From Catenovulum agarivorans YM01 (GTDB lineage Bacteria; Pseudomonadota; Gammaproteobacteria; Enterobacterales; Alteromonadaceae), in NCBI RefSeq assembly GCF_000281085.1, contig NZ_JH767526.1, positions 210,374 to 274,373 on the forward strand: a DNA stretch of 64,000 bases. Direction: 5' to 3'. Positions within the stretch are counted from its first letter, which is position 1. Each line of letters begins with the position of its first letter. The position numbers were made by a program, and so were the translations under genes. Below, one piece after another: positions 44,601-54,103 of this stretch. The notes beneath the pieces were generated by a model. It saw only the letters and a program-made list of their open reading frames with translations. It was not told where the DNA came from and ran no database searches.

Positions 44601-46130
44601 TTATTTCTCAACCAAGTTGCGTTTTAAAAATTGAATCGCACGTGCAAGCGTGGCATTCACTGGTGGTTGCGCAATTTGTTGACTAACCATTTGCACACTT
44701 TGCATATTGGCGTCGCTATCAATTTTAGTTAAAACATCTTGGTGCCAAACGTAAATATGTTCGTTATCAGCACTGACTAACCAATTATTTTGACGTGGAA
44801 CTGAAAATACATTTTGGCCAAATTTGCCGTAACTTTGTTGGAAAGAACAGCCTAACCAGCCTTCGAGTAGAGTCGGTAATACATCAAAATTTGAGGTGAT
44901 TGTAGGTAACTGAACTAATTCACCTTTAACCAGCATTGCACCATATTCATGGCTTTCACCAGCCTGTACAATAATAATTTGCTGTTTGGCTTTGCTGGCA
45001 ATCGCGGCAAGTTCAGATTCTTTGTTTACCTTGTAATATGAAAACTGTGCGGTAAAACTACTAACCCGATTGGCTGATTCAAAGTTGCTTGACCATTTGC
45101 GTGTATCCGACGGTAAATTAATAAACTGGCTATTTACCCCGGTAGATAATAACGCTGAATCCAATACATTGGGCATTTGGTTAAACTGGTCTTGGTAAAT
45201 GGCTGGCATACCACTAATAATTTCAAACAAACTATCTTGGCTAGTCAGAGGTGACCAATGTTGGCTGGCGGCAAAACCTGTATCTAATTGTTGAATATAT
45301 TGACTGATCTCTTCAACCGTTAACTTTTCACTTTCTAACAATGTTACTGTGAAATTAGTTGTTGGACTAAAACAGCTAAATTGAAAGTTAGGGATATCTA
45401 CTTTGTAGCTCGATAAGTCGAAAGTCAGTTGTTTTTTGGTTTGGTATTCGTCGATATCAAACAAACCCGACTGGCTTAACATGGTTTTAGCCGTCATTGG
45501 ATGCGATAGCGGCAGTTGATTATCTTGTCGAGTTATCGGTTTATATAAGCTTAAATCGGCCCAAATATGCGCGATATGGCCAATAACAAAACAAGTTACC
45601 ACTACAGGTAATAACTTAATTTTAAGCAGTATTTGGCGATACTTATCTAAATTGCGCCATAGCGCGTTGGCTAAAACCAACTCAACAGCAAAAACTGCGA
45701 TAAACACCAAAAATATCGCTACTTTAAAGCCAGTTGGTAGGCTTTGGGTCAGCAGTTGAAAGTCGTTTTGAATGTAGTCGAGCGATAAAAAGTTAAGGTG
45801 ATAGCCGTAAGCTGAATAAATCAGTGCATCTATAAACAAAAAGGTGATGCCTAACGCCGCGACAAAAGATGCCCAAGGTTTGGCTATATTGGGTTTGTTT
45901 AACGCGGTAATTGGAAAAACAAATATCAAATAACCAAGAAAAAATAGAAAACCGGCGTGGCCTATTGAATACATCAACATATAGAGTTTGCCAATAATGC
46001 TCTGCGGCATAGGATCAGCAAACCAATAGATGGTAAATAAAAATAGTCCAACCAACATATTGGTTAAACTAAACCAGTTACCCCAAGAATATAAATGGGA
46101 TCTCTGTTGATTCTGATTGTTTAAAAACAT
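44601..46130 (-). CDS. yejM: YejM/PbgA-like inner-membrane protein (DUF3413, sulfatase-like)
   Basis: 509 residues against 586 in E. coli. Five transmembrane helices lie in the first 190 residues (GNWFSLTNMLVGLFLFTIYW starts the DUF3413 part), followed by a shortened periplasmic domain with the sulfatase-like fold (SCFSPTTNFTVTLLESEK, SGMPAIY, LPTLLEGWLGC). E. coli YejM (LapC/PbgA) senses LPS and sets LpxC breakdown through LapB; its sulfatase fold has no sulfatase activity. Here too the metal-binding residues of true sulfatases are not evident. It lies 7 bp after the yejL gene, the E. coli pairing. Confidence 0.85.
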   Translation of the reverse strand: MFLNNQNQQRSHLYSWGNWFSLTNMLVGLFLFTIYWFADPMPQSIIGKLYMLMYSIGHAGFLFFLGYLIFVFPITALNKPNIAKPWASFVAALGITFLFIDALIYSAYGYHLNFLSLDYIQNDFQLLTQSLPTGFKVAIFLVFIAVFAVELVLANALWRNLDKYRQILLKIKLLPVVVTCFVIGHIAHIWADLSLYKPITRQDNQLPLSHPMTAKTMLSQSGLFDIDEYQTKKQLTFDLSSYKVDIPNFQFSCFSPTTNFTVTLLESEKLTVEEISQYIQQLDTGFAASQHWSPLTSQDSLFEIISGMPAIYQDQFNQMPNVLDSALLSTGVNSQFINLPSDTRKWSSNFESANRVSSFTAQFSYYKVNKESELAAIASKAKQQIIIVQAGESHEYGAMLVKGELVQLPTITSNFDVLPTLLEGWLGCSFQQSYGKFGQNVFSVPRQNNWLVSADNEHIYVWHQDVLTKIDSDANMQSVQMVSQQIAQPPVNATLARAIQFLKRNLVEK

Positions 46131-46137
46131 TAATCAA

Positions 46138-46353
46138 TTAGTCCTTAATTGAATCCTGCAGTGCTTTGGCAAAGTTTTCAGCTATGGCTTTTTGTTTGTC
46201 TTGTGGAAAATTATTATCAATTACTTCACTAACTAAAGTACCGAGTGCCACTAAAGATAAGTTAGCCGGAGCTTTTTGTGCTGATAAAGCTATTTTTAAT
46301 GCTGATACAACTCGGTCTAAATCTTGATCTGAAAATTTGCTAGTTTGCGCCAT
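46138..46353 (-). CDS. yejL: YejL family protein (UPF0352)
   Basis: 71 residues from the ATG at 46353 (MAQTSKFSDQDLDRVV). An in-frame ATG at 46389 would add 12 residues not found in the family. The AQKAPANLSLVALGTLVSEVIDN stretch and the C-terminal FAKALQDSIKD match YejL. The function is unknown. The yejK-yejL-yejM neighbourhood is conserved. Confidence 0.88.
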   Translation of the reverse strand: MAQTSKFSDQDLDRVVSALKIALSAQKAPANLSLVALGTLVSEVIDNNFPQDKQKAIAENFAKALQDSIKD

Positions 46354-46483
46354 AAAATTTGAAAATCTCTTAACTGCGGGGTAACCCATGATACAATGCC
46401 AAAATCGGCAGACGGCGCAATTATACCACTGGTATAAAATTATGCCGCAGTAAACTGGTAAAAATTACAAACAACGAGCATTT

Positions 46484-47476
46484 ATGGCAGTTACCAAAGC
46501 AACTTTATACTTTAATCGTTATCGCTTAAAAGACGACAAACTCTCTCTTCAATTGGATACTTGTACGCAAGTAGGCGGCGACAATGCCGATTTTTTAGCT
46601 GGCGAAATTCATCAGTCGTTTACTAAAAAAGGTCAAAAACAATATTGTAGTTTCGCTGCTGATTCAGCTGTATTTGCGCAAATTAAAGCAGGCGAAGATA
46701 TGCAACAAATTGCTGATAATGTTGCAGAGCGTATGTTAGAAGGGTTAACGCCTGAAACTTTACCCGCAGAAACTATCTTAGTGATTGCGCATTACCAGCA
46801 TTTAGCCACTCAATATATTCTCGCCACTATGTTAGGGGTGAAAGAGTCGGTACAGTTAAGTGAAGCAATAAACCCACAGCGCTCACAATATTTGGATATT
46901 GCGAATATCTCGCTGGCTTTGCAAATTGATTTAAGTGAGTTGTCAATTAACCCAGATTCACCACGCTCAATTGGTTATATTAAAGGTCGAGTAGGGCGCA
47001 AAATTGGCGACTTTATGGCAGAAGCATTTGCTATTGAAGAAAAAATGAATGCTAAAGATGCGACGCAAAAGCTCGTTGAAAGTGTTGAGAAATTTATTGA
47101 AGATAACTCGACTGACAATGAAAAAAGCCAAGCGATTCGTGATGTTTCGGTTGAAGCAATGAAAATGGCCGCGCAAAGCGGCGAATTTATGCAAGTGAAA
47201 AACCTGTCGCAAGAAATTGAAGAAAAAACTGGTATTGCCGGCTTTTATGATTCAGCTGCTCAAGCGGATGATTTTAGCGAAGAATGCCCTGTATATGCTT
47301 CAGCAACTAAAGGTATGCAGAAATTTTTCGGCCAAGGTGGTGGCATGAGTATTTCGTTTGATCGCGAATTATTAGGTGAAAAAGTTGAATTTGATGCGCA
47401 AGCACAAACTTTAACTTTTAATAAAATTCCGCCCAATTTATTAGATGCATTGAAAAAAGCGTTAAAAGCGAATTAA
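46484..47476 (+). CDS. yejK: Nucleoid-associated protein YejK (NdpA)
   Basis: 330 residues, the 37-kDa nucleoid-associated family. Recognised from FNRYRLKDDKLSLQLD, DIANISLALQIDL, SIGYIKGRVGRKIGDFMAEAF and the C-terminal MSISFDRELLGE. It binds the nucleoid; the E. coli protein is reported to interact with topoisomerase IV. It is divergent from yejL-yejM. Confidence 0.93.
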   Translation: MAVTKATLYFNRYRLKDDKLSLQLDTCTQVGGDNADFLAGEIHQSFTKKGQKQYCSFAADSAVFAQIKAGEDMQQIADNVAERMLEGLTPETLPAETILVIAHYQHLATQYILATMLGVKESVQLSEAINPQRSQYLDIANISLALQIDLSELSINPDSPRSIGYIKGRVGRKIGDFMAEAFAIEEKMNAKDATQKLVESVEKFIEDNSTDNEKSQAIRDVSVEAMKMAAQSGEFMQVKNLSQEIEEKTGIAGFYDSAAQADDFSEECPVYASATKGMQKFFGQGGGMSISFDRELLGEKVEFDAQAQTLTFNKIPPNLLDALKKALKAN

Positions 47477-47497
47477 ACACAAGGATATCCATAACCA

Positions 47498-48619
47498 GTG
47501 CAGTTTATTACCAGCCAAACCGAATTAGAACTATGTTGCAGCAACTTGCTGCAACAACCTGTTATTGCACTTGATACTGAGTTTGTTCGAGAGCGCACCT
47601 TTTATCCTGCTTTGGGATTAGTACAGATAGCTGACCGAGACAATGTATATTTAATTGATCCACTAGCACTTGATGATTTGTCGCCACTTAAACAATTGGT
47701 TGAATCGCCTGATGTGATTAAAGTTATTCATTCATGCGGTGAAGATATCGAGGTATTAAAAGTTGGATTAAAGGCAACACCAACCGCTTTTTTTGACACT
47801 CAAATAGCCCATGCATTTATCAGTGATAATGCATCTATTGGTTTAGGGGCTATGGTCGCTCAATATCAAGGTGTTGAATTAGATAAAGGTCATGCCCGTA
47901 CTAACTGGTTAAAACGCCCACTAAGCCAGCAACAACTTGATTATGCTGCTGACGATGTACGCTATTTACTGCCCATTTTTGACATCCAAATGCAAAAGCT
48001 AGTGGATATCAATATGCTTGATTATGTTGAGCAAGAGGTAACAGGCTTAATTAGTAAACGTACTCAAGAGGTTGATCCTACACTTGCTTGGCGTGATGTT
48101 AAAAGTGCTTGGGAGTTAACTCCTCGTGAATTGGCTATTTTGGCTAAGTTGATTGAATGGCGTTTTAATTATGCGGTTGAAAAAAACTTAGCGCTCAATT
48201 TTGTAGTACACGAGCGCAGTATTGTTACTTTATGCCAGCGCAGACCGGGTAGTTTTAAAAGTATGTTTAATATTCCGGGGATTCATCCAATGGAAATTAA
48301 ACGCCATGGCAAAGCCATGTTAGCTTGTATTGAAGCTGGTAAAGCTGTATCTGAAGAAGCGTGCCCTGCAAAAATTAAACGAGTGGCGGAAATTTCGGGC
48401 TATAAAAAAATATACGGCAAACTTAAAAAGGTTGCGGCTGATGTTGCTGAGCAGCATCAAATTAGCGTTGAGTTACTGGCGCCTAAGCGTTTGATTAACC
48501 AGTTTATTGGTTATCATTGGCAGGTTACTGAGTGGAGCCGTGATGTTGAGCCTGATGTAACTTTGGGATGGCGTGGGGCGTTATTAGCTGAGGCTTTTAA
48601 AGCTGCTATTTCTGAGTGA
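47498..48619 (+). CDS. rnd: Ribonuclease D
   Basis: A 3'-5' exoribonuclease that trims tRNA and other small stable RNAs. 373 residues, starting with GTG (MQFITSQTELELCC). The DEDDy site is present: ALDTEFVRERTFYPALGLVQ (Exo I), VIKVIHSCGEDIEVL (Exo II) and YAADDVRYLLPI (Exo III). HRDC domains follow from about 210. It lies 22 bp after yejK and may share its transcript. Confidence 0.96.
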   Translation: MQFITSQTELELCCSNLLQQPVIALDTEFVRERTFYPALGLVQIADRDNVYLIDPLALDDLSPLKQLVESPDVIKVIHSCGEDIEVLKVGLKATPTAFFDTQIAHAFISDNASIGLGAMVAQYQGVELDKGHARTNWLKRPLSQQQLDYAADDVRYLLPIFDIQMQKLVDINMLDYVEQEVTGLISKRTQEVDPTLAWRDVKSAWELTPRELAILAKLIEWRFNYAVEKNLALNFVVHERSIVTLCQRRPGSFKSMFNIPGIHPMEIKRHGKAMLACIEAGKAVSEEACPAKIKRVAEISGYKKIYGKLKKVAADVAEQHQISVELLAPKRLINQFIGYHWQVTEWSRDVEPDVTLGWRGALLAEAFKAAISE

Positions 48620-48647
48620 TTTTTGATGTGTACTCTTAGAGTATGTT

Positions 48648-49056
48648 GCGTTCAAGCACACTTGAAGCATAATTTTCTGCAAAGGCTTCGCGGGTAATTC
48701 CGTGCATCATGCAAAAACATTGAACCATAACTTTCGCAAAAACGCTGTGAATACGTCCATGTACGCTCCGCTTTTTCATCCCTGAAAAAGAGGTTTTGCT
48801 CTAAGTTATTGCTTCAATATTTTTAACCTGAAGTTGCGGTTTGAGCGTGCATTTCAAAAAATCAGCATGGAGTATGCTTTGTCAGTCTTTTTTATCGGAG
48901 GCTGAAAAAGAACTTGTGCTCCAGCAGCGCATTAGCAAGGCTAATTGATTGGAAATGTTTTGAGCAAAACTTCAAAAGAGAGGGATATCTTTTGTGAGCG
49001 ATCTAGGGACAGACTTGAAGCGTTTTTGTGAAAAATATTCCAAGCAAGTAGCCGAT
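48648..49056 (+). repeat. Composite intergenic repeat, copy 3
   Basis: Fills the gap between the convergent rnd and rimO genes. Block A (48711-48823) matches copy 2, including the hairpin CTTTTTCA-TCCC-TGAAAAAG at 48771-48790. Block B (48937-49054) matches copy 1 at 113 of 118 positions. This is the only copy with both blocks well kept. No gene is seen in 48620-49108. Confidence 0.8.
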
Positions 49057-49108
49057 TCTCTGCCACTTAAGTCAAAGCGCGAACAATGCTATTCGCGCTC
49101 CAATGTTT

Positions 49109-50527
49109 TTAAATTGATTCCGCCCATAAATCGTATTCATCAGAGGCGATAATTTTGGCTTCAACAAGATCACCCGGTTTATGTTGGGTTTCGTCATTTA
49201 AATAAACCACGCCGTCAATTTCTGGTGCATCGGCAAAACAACGGCCAATTGCGCCTTCTTCGTCTACTTCATCAATTAAAATTTGGTAAGTTTTGCCAAC
49301 ACGGGTGGCTAAACGTTCTTCACTGATTTGTTGCTGTAATTGCATAAAACGGTGGAAACGTTCTTCTTTAACATCTTCAGGTACATGATCGGGTAAATCA
49401 TTCGCAGTTGCACCTTCGACAGGTGAGTATTTAAAACAACCAACTCTGTCTAATTTAGCCGCTTGTAAAAAGTCTAATAACTCTTCAAATTCTTCTTCGG
49501 TTTCACCCGGAAATCCAACAATAAAGGTAGAACGAATAACTAATTCAGGGCAAAGCTCACGCCATTTTTGAATACGCTCTAAGGTTTTATCTACATTACC
49601 TGGGCGCTTCATTAATTTTAAAATACGTTTGCTGGCATGCTGGAATGGAATGTCTAAATAAGGCAACAAAGCACCTTGCGCCATTAATGGCACAATTTCA
49701 TCAACATGCGGGTATGGATACACATAATGCAAACGTACCCAAATGCCCATTTTGCTTAACTGTTGGCATAAGGTTTTAAAATTACTCTTAATTGGCATGC
49801 CGTCGAAAAACTCTGTTTTGTTTTTGCGGTCTACGCCATAGGCTGAGGTATCTTGCGAAATGACTAACAACTCTTTCACGCCTGCAGCTTTAAGCCTTTG
49901 CGCTTCGCTTAAAACTTCACCAATAGCGCGCGAGTCTAAATCACCACGCATCGACGGAATAATGCAGAAGCTACATCTGTGATTACAGCCTTCAGATATT
50001 TTTAAATACGCATAATGTTTTGGGGTTAATTTAACGCCCGTATCTGGCACTTGTGCGGCAAAGGGTACTTGGCCTGGTTTTGGTAAATGGGTATGCACTT
50101 GTTCCATTACATTTTCGTATGCGTGTGGGCCAGTGATCCCCAATACATTTGGGTAAACTTCTTTTATTTCGTCTTCTTTTGCACCTAAACAGCCAGTTAC
50201 CAACACCTTGCCATTTTCTTGTAAAGCTTCACCAATGGTATCAAGTGACTCTTGTACAGCTGAGTCGATAAAACCACAGGTATTTACAATGACTATGCCT
50301 GCATCGTGATAACTTGGCACCACTTCATAACCTTCGGTGCGAAGTTGGGTTAAAATACGTTCAGAATCAACTAAGTTTTTTGGGCAACCAAGGCTAACAA
50401 AGCCCACTTTTTTATTGCCTGTGGTATCTTTTGCAAGATTAACGCTTGCATTAGACTGATCCGCTAAAACCTTTTTAGGGGTATCTAACGTAGTGGTTTG
50501 TTTTGGATCAAATTGATTAACAGACAT
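49109..50527 (-). CDS. rimO: Ribosomal protein S12 methylthiotransferase RimO
   Basis: A radical-SAM enzyme that methylthiolates Asp-89 of S12. 472 residues. The UPF0004 domain has [17 protein letters not shown] with its iron-sulfur Cys, then NTCGFID and VTGCLGA. The radical-SAM cluster is in [18 protein letters not shown], and a TRAM domain is at the end. The first 40 residues form a variable leader. It needs two 4Fe-4S clusters. Confidence 0.97.
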   Translation of the reverse strand: MSVNQFDPKQTTTLDTPKKVLADQSNASVNLAKDTTGNKKVGFVSLGCPKNLVDSERILTQLRTEGYEVVPSYHDAGIVIVNTCGFIDSAVQESLDTIGEALQENGKVLVTGCLGAKEDEIKEVYPNVLGITGPHAYENVMEQVHTHLPKPGQVPFAAQVPDTGVKLTPKHYAYLKISEGCNHRCSFCIIPSMRGDLDSRAIGEVLSEAQRLKAAGVKELLVISQDTSAYGVDRKNKTEFFDGMPIKSNFKTLCQQLSKMGIWVRLHYVYPYPHVDEIVPLMAQGALLPYLDIPFQHASKRILKLMKRPGNVDKTLERIQKWRELCPELVIRSTFIVGFPGETEEEFEELLDFLQAAKLDRVGCFKYSPVEGATANDLPDHVPEDVKEERFHRFMQLQQQISEERLATRVGKTYQILIDEVDEEGAIGRCFADAPEIDGVVYLNDETQHKPGDLVEAKIIASDEYDLWAESI

Positions 50528-50589
50528 AAAGACCTCACCGTTGGCATTTAAACAAGCTGATTTTGGGGCGCGAATAATAGCAGATTAAT

Positions 50590-50856
50590 TATACCCAAGC
50601 TATTTGAAGATGCATGTTTCAGAGCTATCACAGCGTTTTTAGTACAAGGCATGTTAATGAAGGAATGTAAGGTACCTTTCAAATTAACATAACGCAGTAA
50701 TAGAAACGCTGTGAAGCTCCCAAAGGGCAAGGTTAAAAAGCATTTATACGGCGTTATTGATTTTGAAAAGGGATAACCATTACCTTCAATCAATGCCTTG
50801 TCTAAATGCTTTTTATCTCTTGCTGAAATCACGCATTTTCAAGTAGCTTGGGTATA
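50590..50856. mobile_element. MITE with terminal inverted repeats
   Basis: A 267-bp non-coding element. Its 24-bp ends (50590-50613 and 50833-50856) are inverted repeats matching at 22 positions, beginning TATACCCAAGCTA and ending TAGCTTGGGTATA. TAAT flanks both sides (50586-50589 and 50857-50860), a 4-bp target duplication. Internal palindromes (CAGCGTTT...AAACGCTG) are present. A frame of 94 codons across it is incidental. This sort of end is common in Alteromonadales genomes. It accounts for most of the 370-bp gap between rimO and folM. Confidence 0.85.
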
Positions 50857-50897
50857 TAATATGGCACTGAAAGCTTAGTGCATGATAGAGGTAAAAA

Positions 50898-51608
50898 GTG
50901 ATAGAAAACGCAGTAATTATTACAGGCGCAGCACAAAGAGTGGGATTAGCACTCGCTTTGCATTTACAAGCTTCAGATTTTAATGTTGTCGCGACATATA
51001 GAAGTGAACGAGTTGGTGTTACGCAACTTCAAGAAAAAGGTATTAGTTGCGTACAAGCTGATTTTTCATCTACCCAAGGCGTTGATGATTTTATTGCTTG
51101 GGTGCAAGTCAATGTGGCTAGCGTGCGAGCTATTGTGCACAATGCCAGTGACTGGTGTGCCGAACAGGGCCGAGTCGATGCCCAGCTGTTAAAGTACATG
51201 ATGCAAATTCATGTTGAAGCACCTTATTTGATTAATTTATCTCTTGCTGAAAAATTGTCTGCTTGTAAAGAAATTGCAGATATTATCCATATTACTGACT
51301 ACACGGTAGAGAAGGGTAGTGACAAGCATATCGCTTATTGTGCAAGTAAAGCTGCGCTAGATAATTTAACTTTGTCGTTTGCGAAAAAATTTGCACCTAA
51401 GGTTAAAGTAAATACCATTGCACCATCGCTTTTAATGTTTAATCAAGACGATGATGACGCATATAGAGCAAAAACATTGAAGAAATCAGTGCTAGGCATA
51501 GAGCCAGGCGCGCAAGAAATTGTTGAGGCTGTGATTTTTATACTCAAAAGTAACTATATGACGGGAAGGCAGCTGAAACTAGACGGCGGCCGTCATATCG
51601 CATTTTAG
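50898..51608 (+). CDS. folM: Dihydromonapterin reductase, FolM-like SDR
   Basis: 236 residues of the short-chain dehydrogenase family. NAD(P) site ITGAAQRVGLALA (TGxxxRxG, which favours NADPH), NAS at 105-107 (HNAS), and the catalytic Y-x3-K in IAYCASKAAL. YRSERVG and MTGRQLKLDGGRHI match FolM, which reduces dihydromonapterin and weakly dihydrofolate. It begins with GTG behind AGAGGT. The MITE ends 41 bp upstream, so its end lies in the promoter. Confidence 0.85.
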   Translation: MIENAVIITGAAQRVGLALALHLQASDFNVVATYRSERVGVTQLQEKGISCVQADFSSTQGVDDFIAWVQVNVASVRAIVHNASDWCAEQGRVDAQLLKYMMQIHVEAPYLINLSLAEKLSACKEIADIIHITDYTVEKGSDKHIAYCASKAALDNLTLSFAKKFAPKVKVNTIAPSLLMFNQDDDDAYRAKTLKKSVLGIEPGAQEIVEAVIFILKSNYMTGRQLKLDGGRHIAF

Positions 51609-51634
51609 CGGCTATTTTGCCTTATAACTGCGTT

Positions 51635-51674
51635 AAATTTGTTTGCAATAGACAAGCTATTGACGCACAAATTT
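51635..51674. repeat. Nested hairpin downstream of folM
   Basis: AAATTTGT/ACAAATTT outside CAATAG/CTATTG, with a 5-nt loop. The surrounding sequence (ACTGCGTTAAATTTG and two TCTAAGAAAAA stretches in 51622-51760) looks like another small intergenic repeat type of this order. No T run follows directly. Confidence 0.5.
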
Positions 51675-51799
51675 GCCTTGTTCTAAGAAAAAATTTTACC
51701 CTAAAATTAACAACGTCAATCGCTGTGGCCTGTTGCTTATTTGCTCTAAGAAAAATTGTTAAATAGAAATTAAGTTTTATAAAAAGTTTGGAAATTTAA

Positions 51800-52216
51800 A
51801 TGGATAAAACACCGCAAAACTATATTGAATGGCAAACATTACAACAAGCATATGATAAATATGAGTTTGGCTCGCTGGCGATAAAACTGTTAGCTGTGAT
51901 TTTAACCTTTGTTGGTTTAATCACGAATATGCAACTGTGTTTACTGCTGTCTGTTGTTGCTATCTTGTGGTTGCAAGATGGTATTTGGAAAACCTTTCAA
52001 TCACGCTTTGAAGTACGTTTGTTAGAGATTGAAAAAATGTCTGAGACAAATGCAACTTCAGAACCTGCTTTTAATACTGAATGGCAAAAGCAGCGCCCCG
52101 GTGTTTTTGGGTTAGTTAAAGCTTATTTATGTAACTCGCTAAAACCAACAGTTATGTATCCGTATATAGTGTTATTGGCTGTAATAGGATTAAGCTATAT
52201 CTTTGGCGCTAAGTAG
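51800..52216 (+). CDS. Hypothetical membrane protein
   Basis: 138 residues with three likely helices: two close together near 25-58 (ALSIKLLAVILTF region and LCLLLSVVAILWL) and one near 118-135. The loop between is charged and probably cytoplasmic. No family is recognised. The end overlaps the convergent response-regulator gene by 27 bp. Confidence 0.68.
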   Translation: MDKTPQNYIEWQTLQQAYDKYEFGSLAIKLLAVILTFVGLITNMQLCLLLSVVAILWLQDGIWKTFQSRFEVRLLEIEKMSETNATSEPAFNTEWQKQRPGVFGLVKAYLCNSLKPTVMYPYIVLLAVIGLSYIFGAK

Positions 52217-53839
52217 CGCTACAAGCTCGTCTTTGATAGCGTGATATCGTCGCATATTGTTTTCAGATAAGTCTGATTGCTCAATGATATTCACGCAATT
52301 TTGGCACATAGACTTCATTTCTTTGGGGTTTTTCCCTTGGGTTAAGAAGGTGCCAACCTTAGTAATTGCTTGTACTAAGTTTAGTGCCAAACTCGCGTTG
52401 TTTGGCATATATTGGTAGGCTTCAACAAAACATTCAACCGACTGCGGATACATAGCTTTTTGATATAAAGCTAAACCTTCGTTATTTAATGCTCGAATAC
52501 GTTCACGTAATTCTTCATGGCTGGCTTTTTCTTTGTTAATCAAAACCTGTAGCGTGGTTGAAATAAGGTCATCATGGCCAGCAACCTCATGTAGCGTTTC
52601 CATAATTTCATCACTGCGCGATAAATTACCGGTTGAGAAATAAGCTTTCGCTTTGTCTAAGCGGTCGTCTACTGTGTCGTAGGGGGAGTCGTGTTTTTCA
52701 CTTTCTTCAAGATTATTACGAGCATCTTCCATATTGCCCTTAAGCACTTGTACACGAGCTTTTATTACCAGCTCTTGCGCTCTGACTGCTTCAGAATAAA
52801 AGCGCTTGTCTATATCCTTGAGTAGATCGGTACATTTAGTTATTTGTTTAGCAATTTCAAGTTTGTTTGAGTCGTTACTTAAATCGAGCAAACAACGGGC
52901 GAAATTTAGATAATTTTCTGGTGTATCAAATACTGAAAATCGACTGTCTTTTAAAATACGTGAATAGGCTCGTACTGCTTCTTCGGTTTCGCCATTTGCA
53001 ATTGCTAGGTTGGCTATGGCGCGCTGCCTAAATAAGTTGCGTGGCGAAATTTTACCCGCTTCCATTAACATCTCAAAAGCTGTTACAGTATCTTCACGCA
53101 CTATATTTAGTCTGCCCAACCAATCGTACGCCTCTAATCTAGTGTCGTCGCGATCGAGCAACTCAAAAAGTTGAGATTCAGCATCAACCAAGTCGCCGCT
53201 TTTTAACGTGGCAATGGCTTTGCCCAATAAAGCCCAGCTAGCCTCACGCTTTTTTAATACATTGTTGTATAGTTTTAACGCTTTATCCGGTTTGTCTTGT
53301 TTCAGTAACAACTCACCTTTCATTCGTAATGCGACTAATGCGCTGGCAGGGTCTTCTTTTATTAAGGTATTACATTCTTCGACTGCTAAATCAGTTTCAT
53401 CGTCGTTAATTGCTTTATATACTTTATTGAGCGCAACTTTTTTCGCGAGCGCACGTGAAAAACGCATCTCTAACCCTTTATAGGTAAAAGGCTTGAGTAA
53501 AAAGTCATCAGGCTGTAGCTCAACTAATCCATGTACATAAGGCCGGCGATTTTCGGCGGAAATCATAAAGAAACAAGTATGAGGGGCGAGGAGTTTTTTG
53601 TGTTTTAACTCTTCAAATAACTGATAACCGTCTTTGCCTTCACCTAAGTTAAAATCTGCCAATATAAAGTCGAAACGAGTGTCAGTTGCTATTTGCAGAG
53701 CTTGATTGCCGTTAGCAGCCGAGGTTATATGGACAAAGCCAATTTTTTGTAACATACCTTTGACGGCCGAGCGAATAGGCTCACAATCGTCAACAATCAT
53801 GACTTTCTTTTTTGCGTAAAAACTACTGCGCATAACCAT
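52190..53839 (-). CDS. Response regulator with TPR repeats
   Basis: 549 residues from the ATG at 53839, chosen for TAGGTAG about 9 nt upstream. A receiver domain (1-130) has D17/D18 in VMIVDDCEP, phospho-acceptor D62 in ILADFNLG and Lys in LLKPF. The remaining 400 residues are tetratricopeptide-like repeats (ALKLYNNVLKKREASWALLGKAIA, AYDWLGRLNIV, ALYQKAMYPQSVECFVEAYQ). There is no DNA-binding or enzyme output, so it should signal by protein contacts. Similar REC-TPR proteins occur in Vibrio, Shewanella and Alteromonas; the partner is unknown. Confidence 0.86.
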   Translation of the reverse strand: MVMRSSFYAKKKVMIVDDCEPIRSAVKGMLQKIGFVHITSAANGNQALQIATDTRFDFILADFNLGEGKDGYQLFEELKHKKLLAPHTCFFMISAENRRPYVHGLVELQPDDFLLKPFTYKGLEMRFSRALAKKVALNKVYKAINDDETDLAVEECNTLIKEDPASALVALRMKGELLLKQDKPDKALKLYNNVLKKREASWALLGKAIATLKSGDLVDAESQLFELLDRDDTRLEAYDWLGRLNIVREDTVTAFEMLMEAGKISPRNLFRQRAIANLAIANGETEEAVRAYSRILKDSRFSVFDTPENYLNFARCLLDLSNDSNKLEIAKQITKCTDLLKDIDKRFYSEAVRAQELVIKARVQVLKGNMEDARNNLEESEKHDSPYDTVDDRLDKAKAYFSTGNLSRSDEIMETLHEVAGHDDLISTTLQVLINKEKASHEELRERIRALNNEGLALYQKAMYPQSVECFVEAYQYMPNNASLALNLVQAITKVGTFLTQGKNPKEMKSMCQNCVNIIEQSDLSENNMRRYHAIKDELVALLSAKDIA

Positions 53840-54103
53840 AAAGTGGCTACCTAACAAAAAATGCAAATAAAAAGATTAACATAAGTGTAACTTAATTGAC
53901 GTTATAGTTGTTACTTAAACAAATTAAATTGACGTTAGCATAAATATAGTCATATTAATACGACTTTGCTAATATCCGTCATACATTTTGTGAATGGCGT
54001 GTGGCATTAATGATGAATGCACGAATACACCAATTCCTGTATAATGCACGCAATAATTTTAAAAAATTTTGTTAGACCAACTGAAATTATAGGATAGCTA
54101 TAC

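Noticed and set aside
50548-50832. 94-codon minus-strand frame before folM
   Set aside because: It lies almost wholly inside the MITE and reads its inverted repeat structure; no family resemblance.
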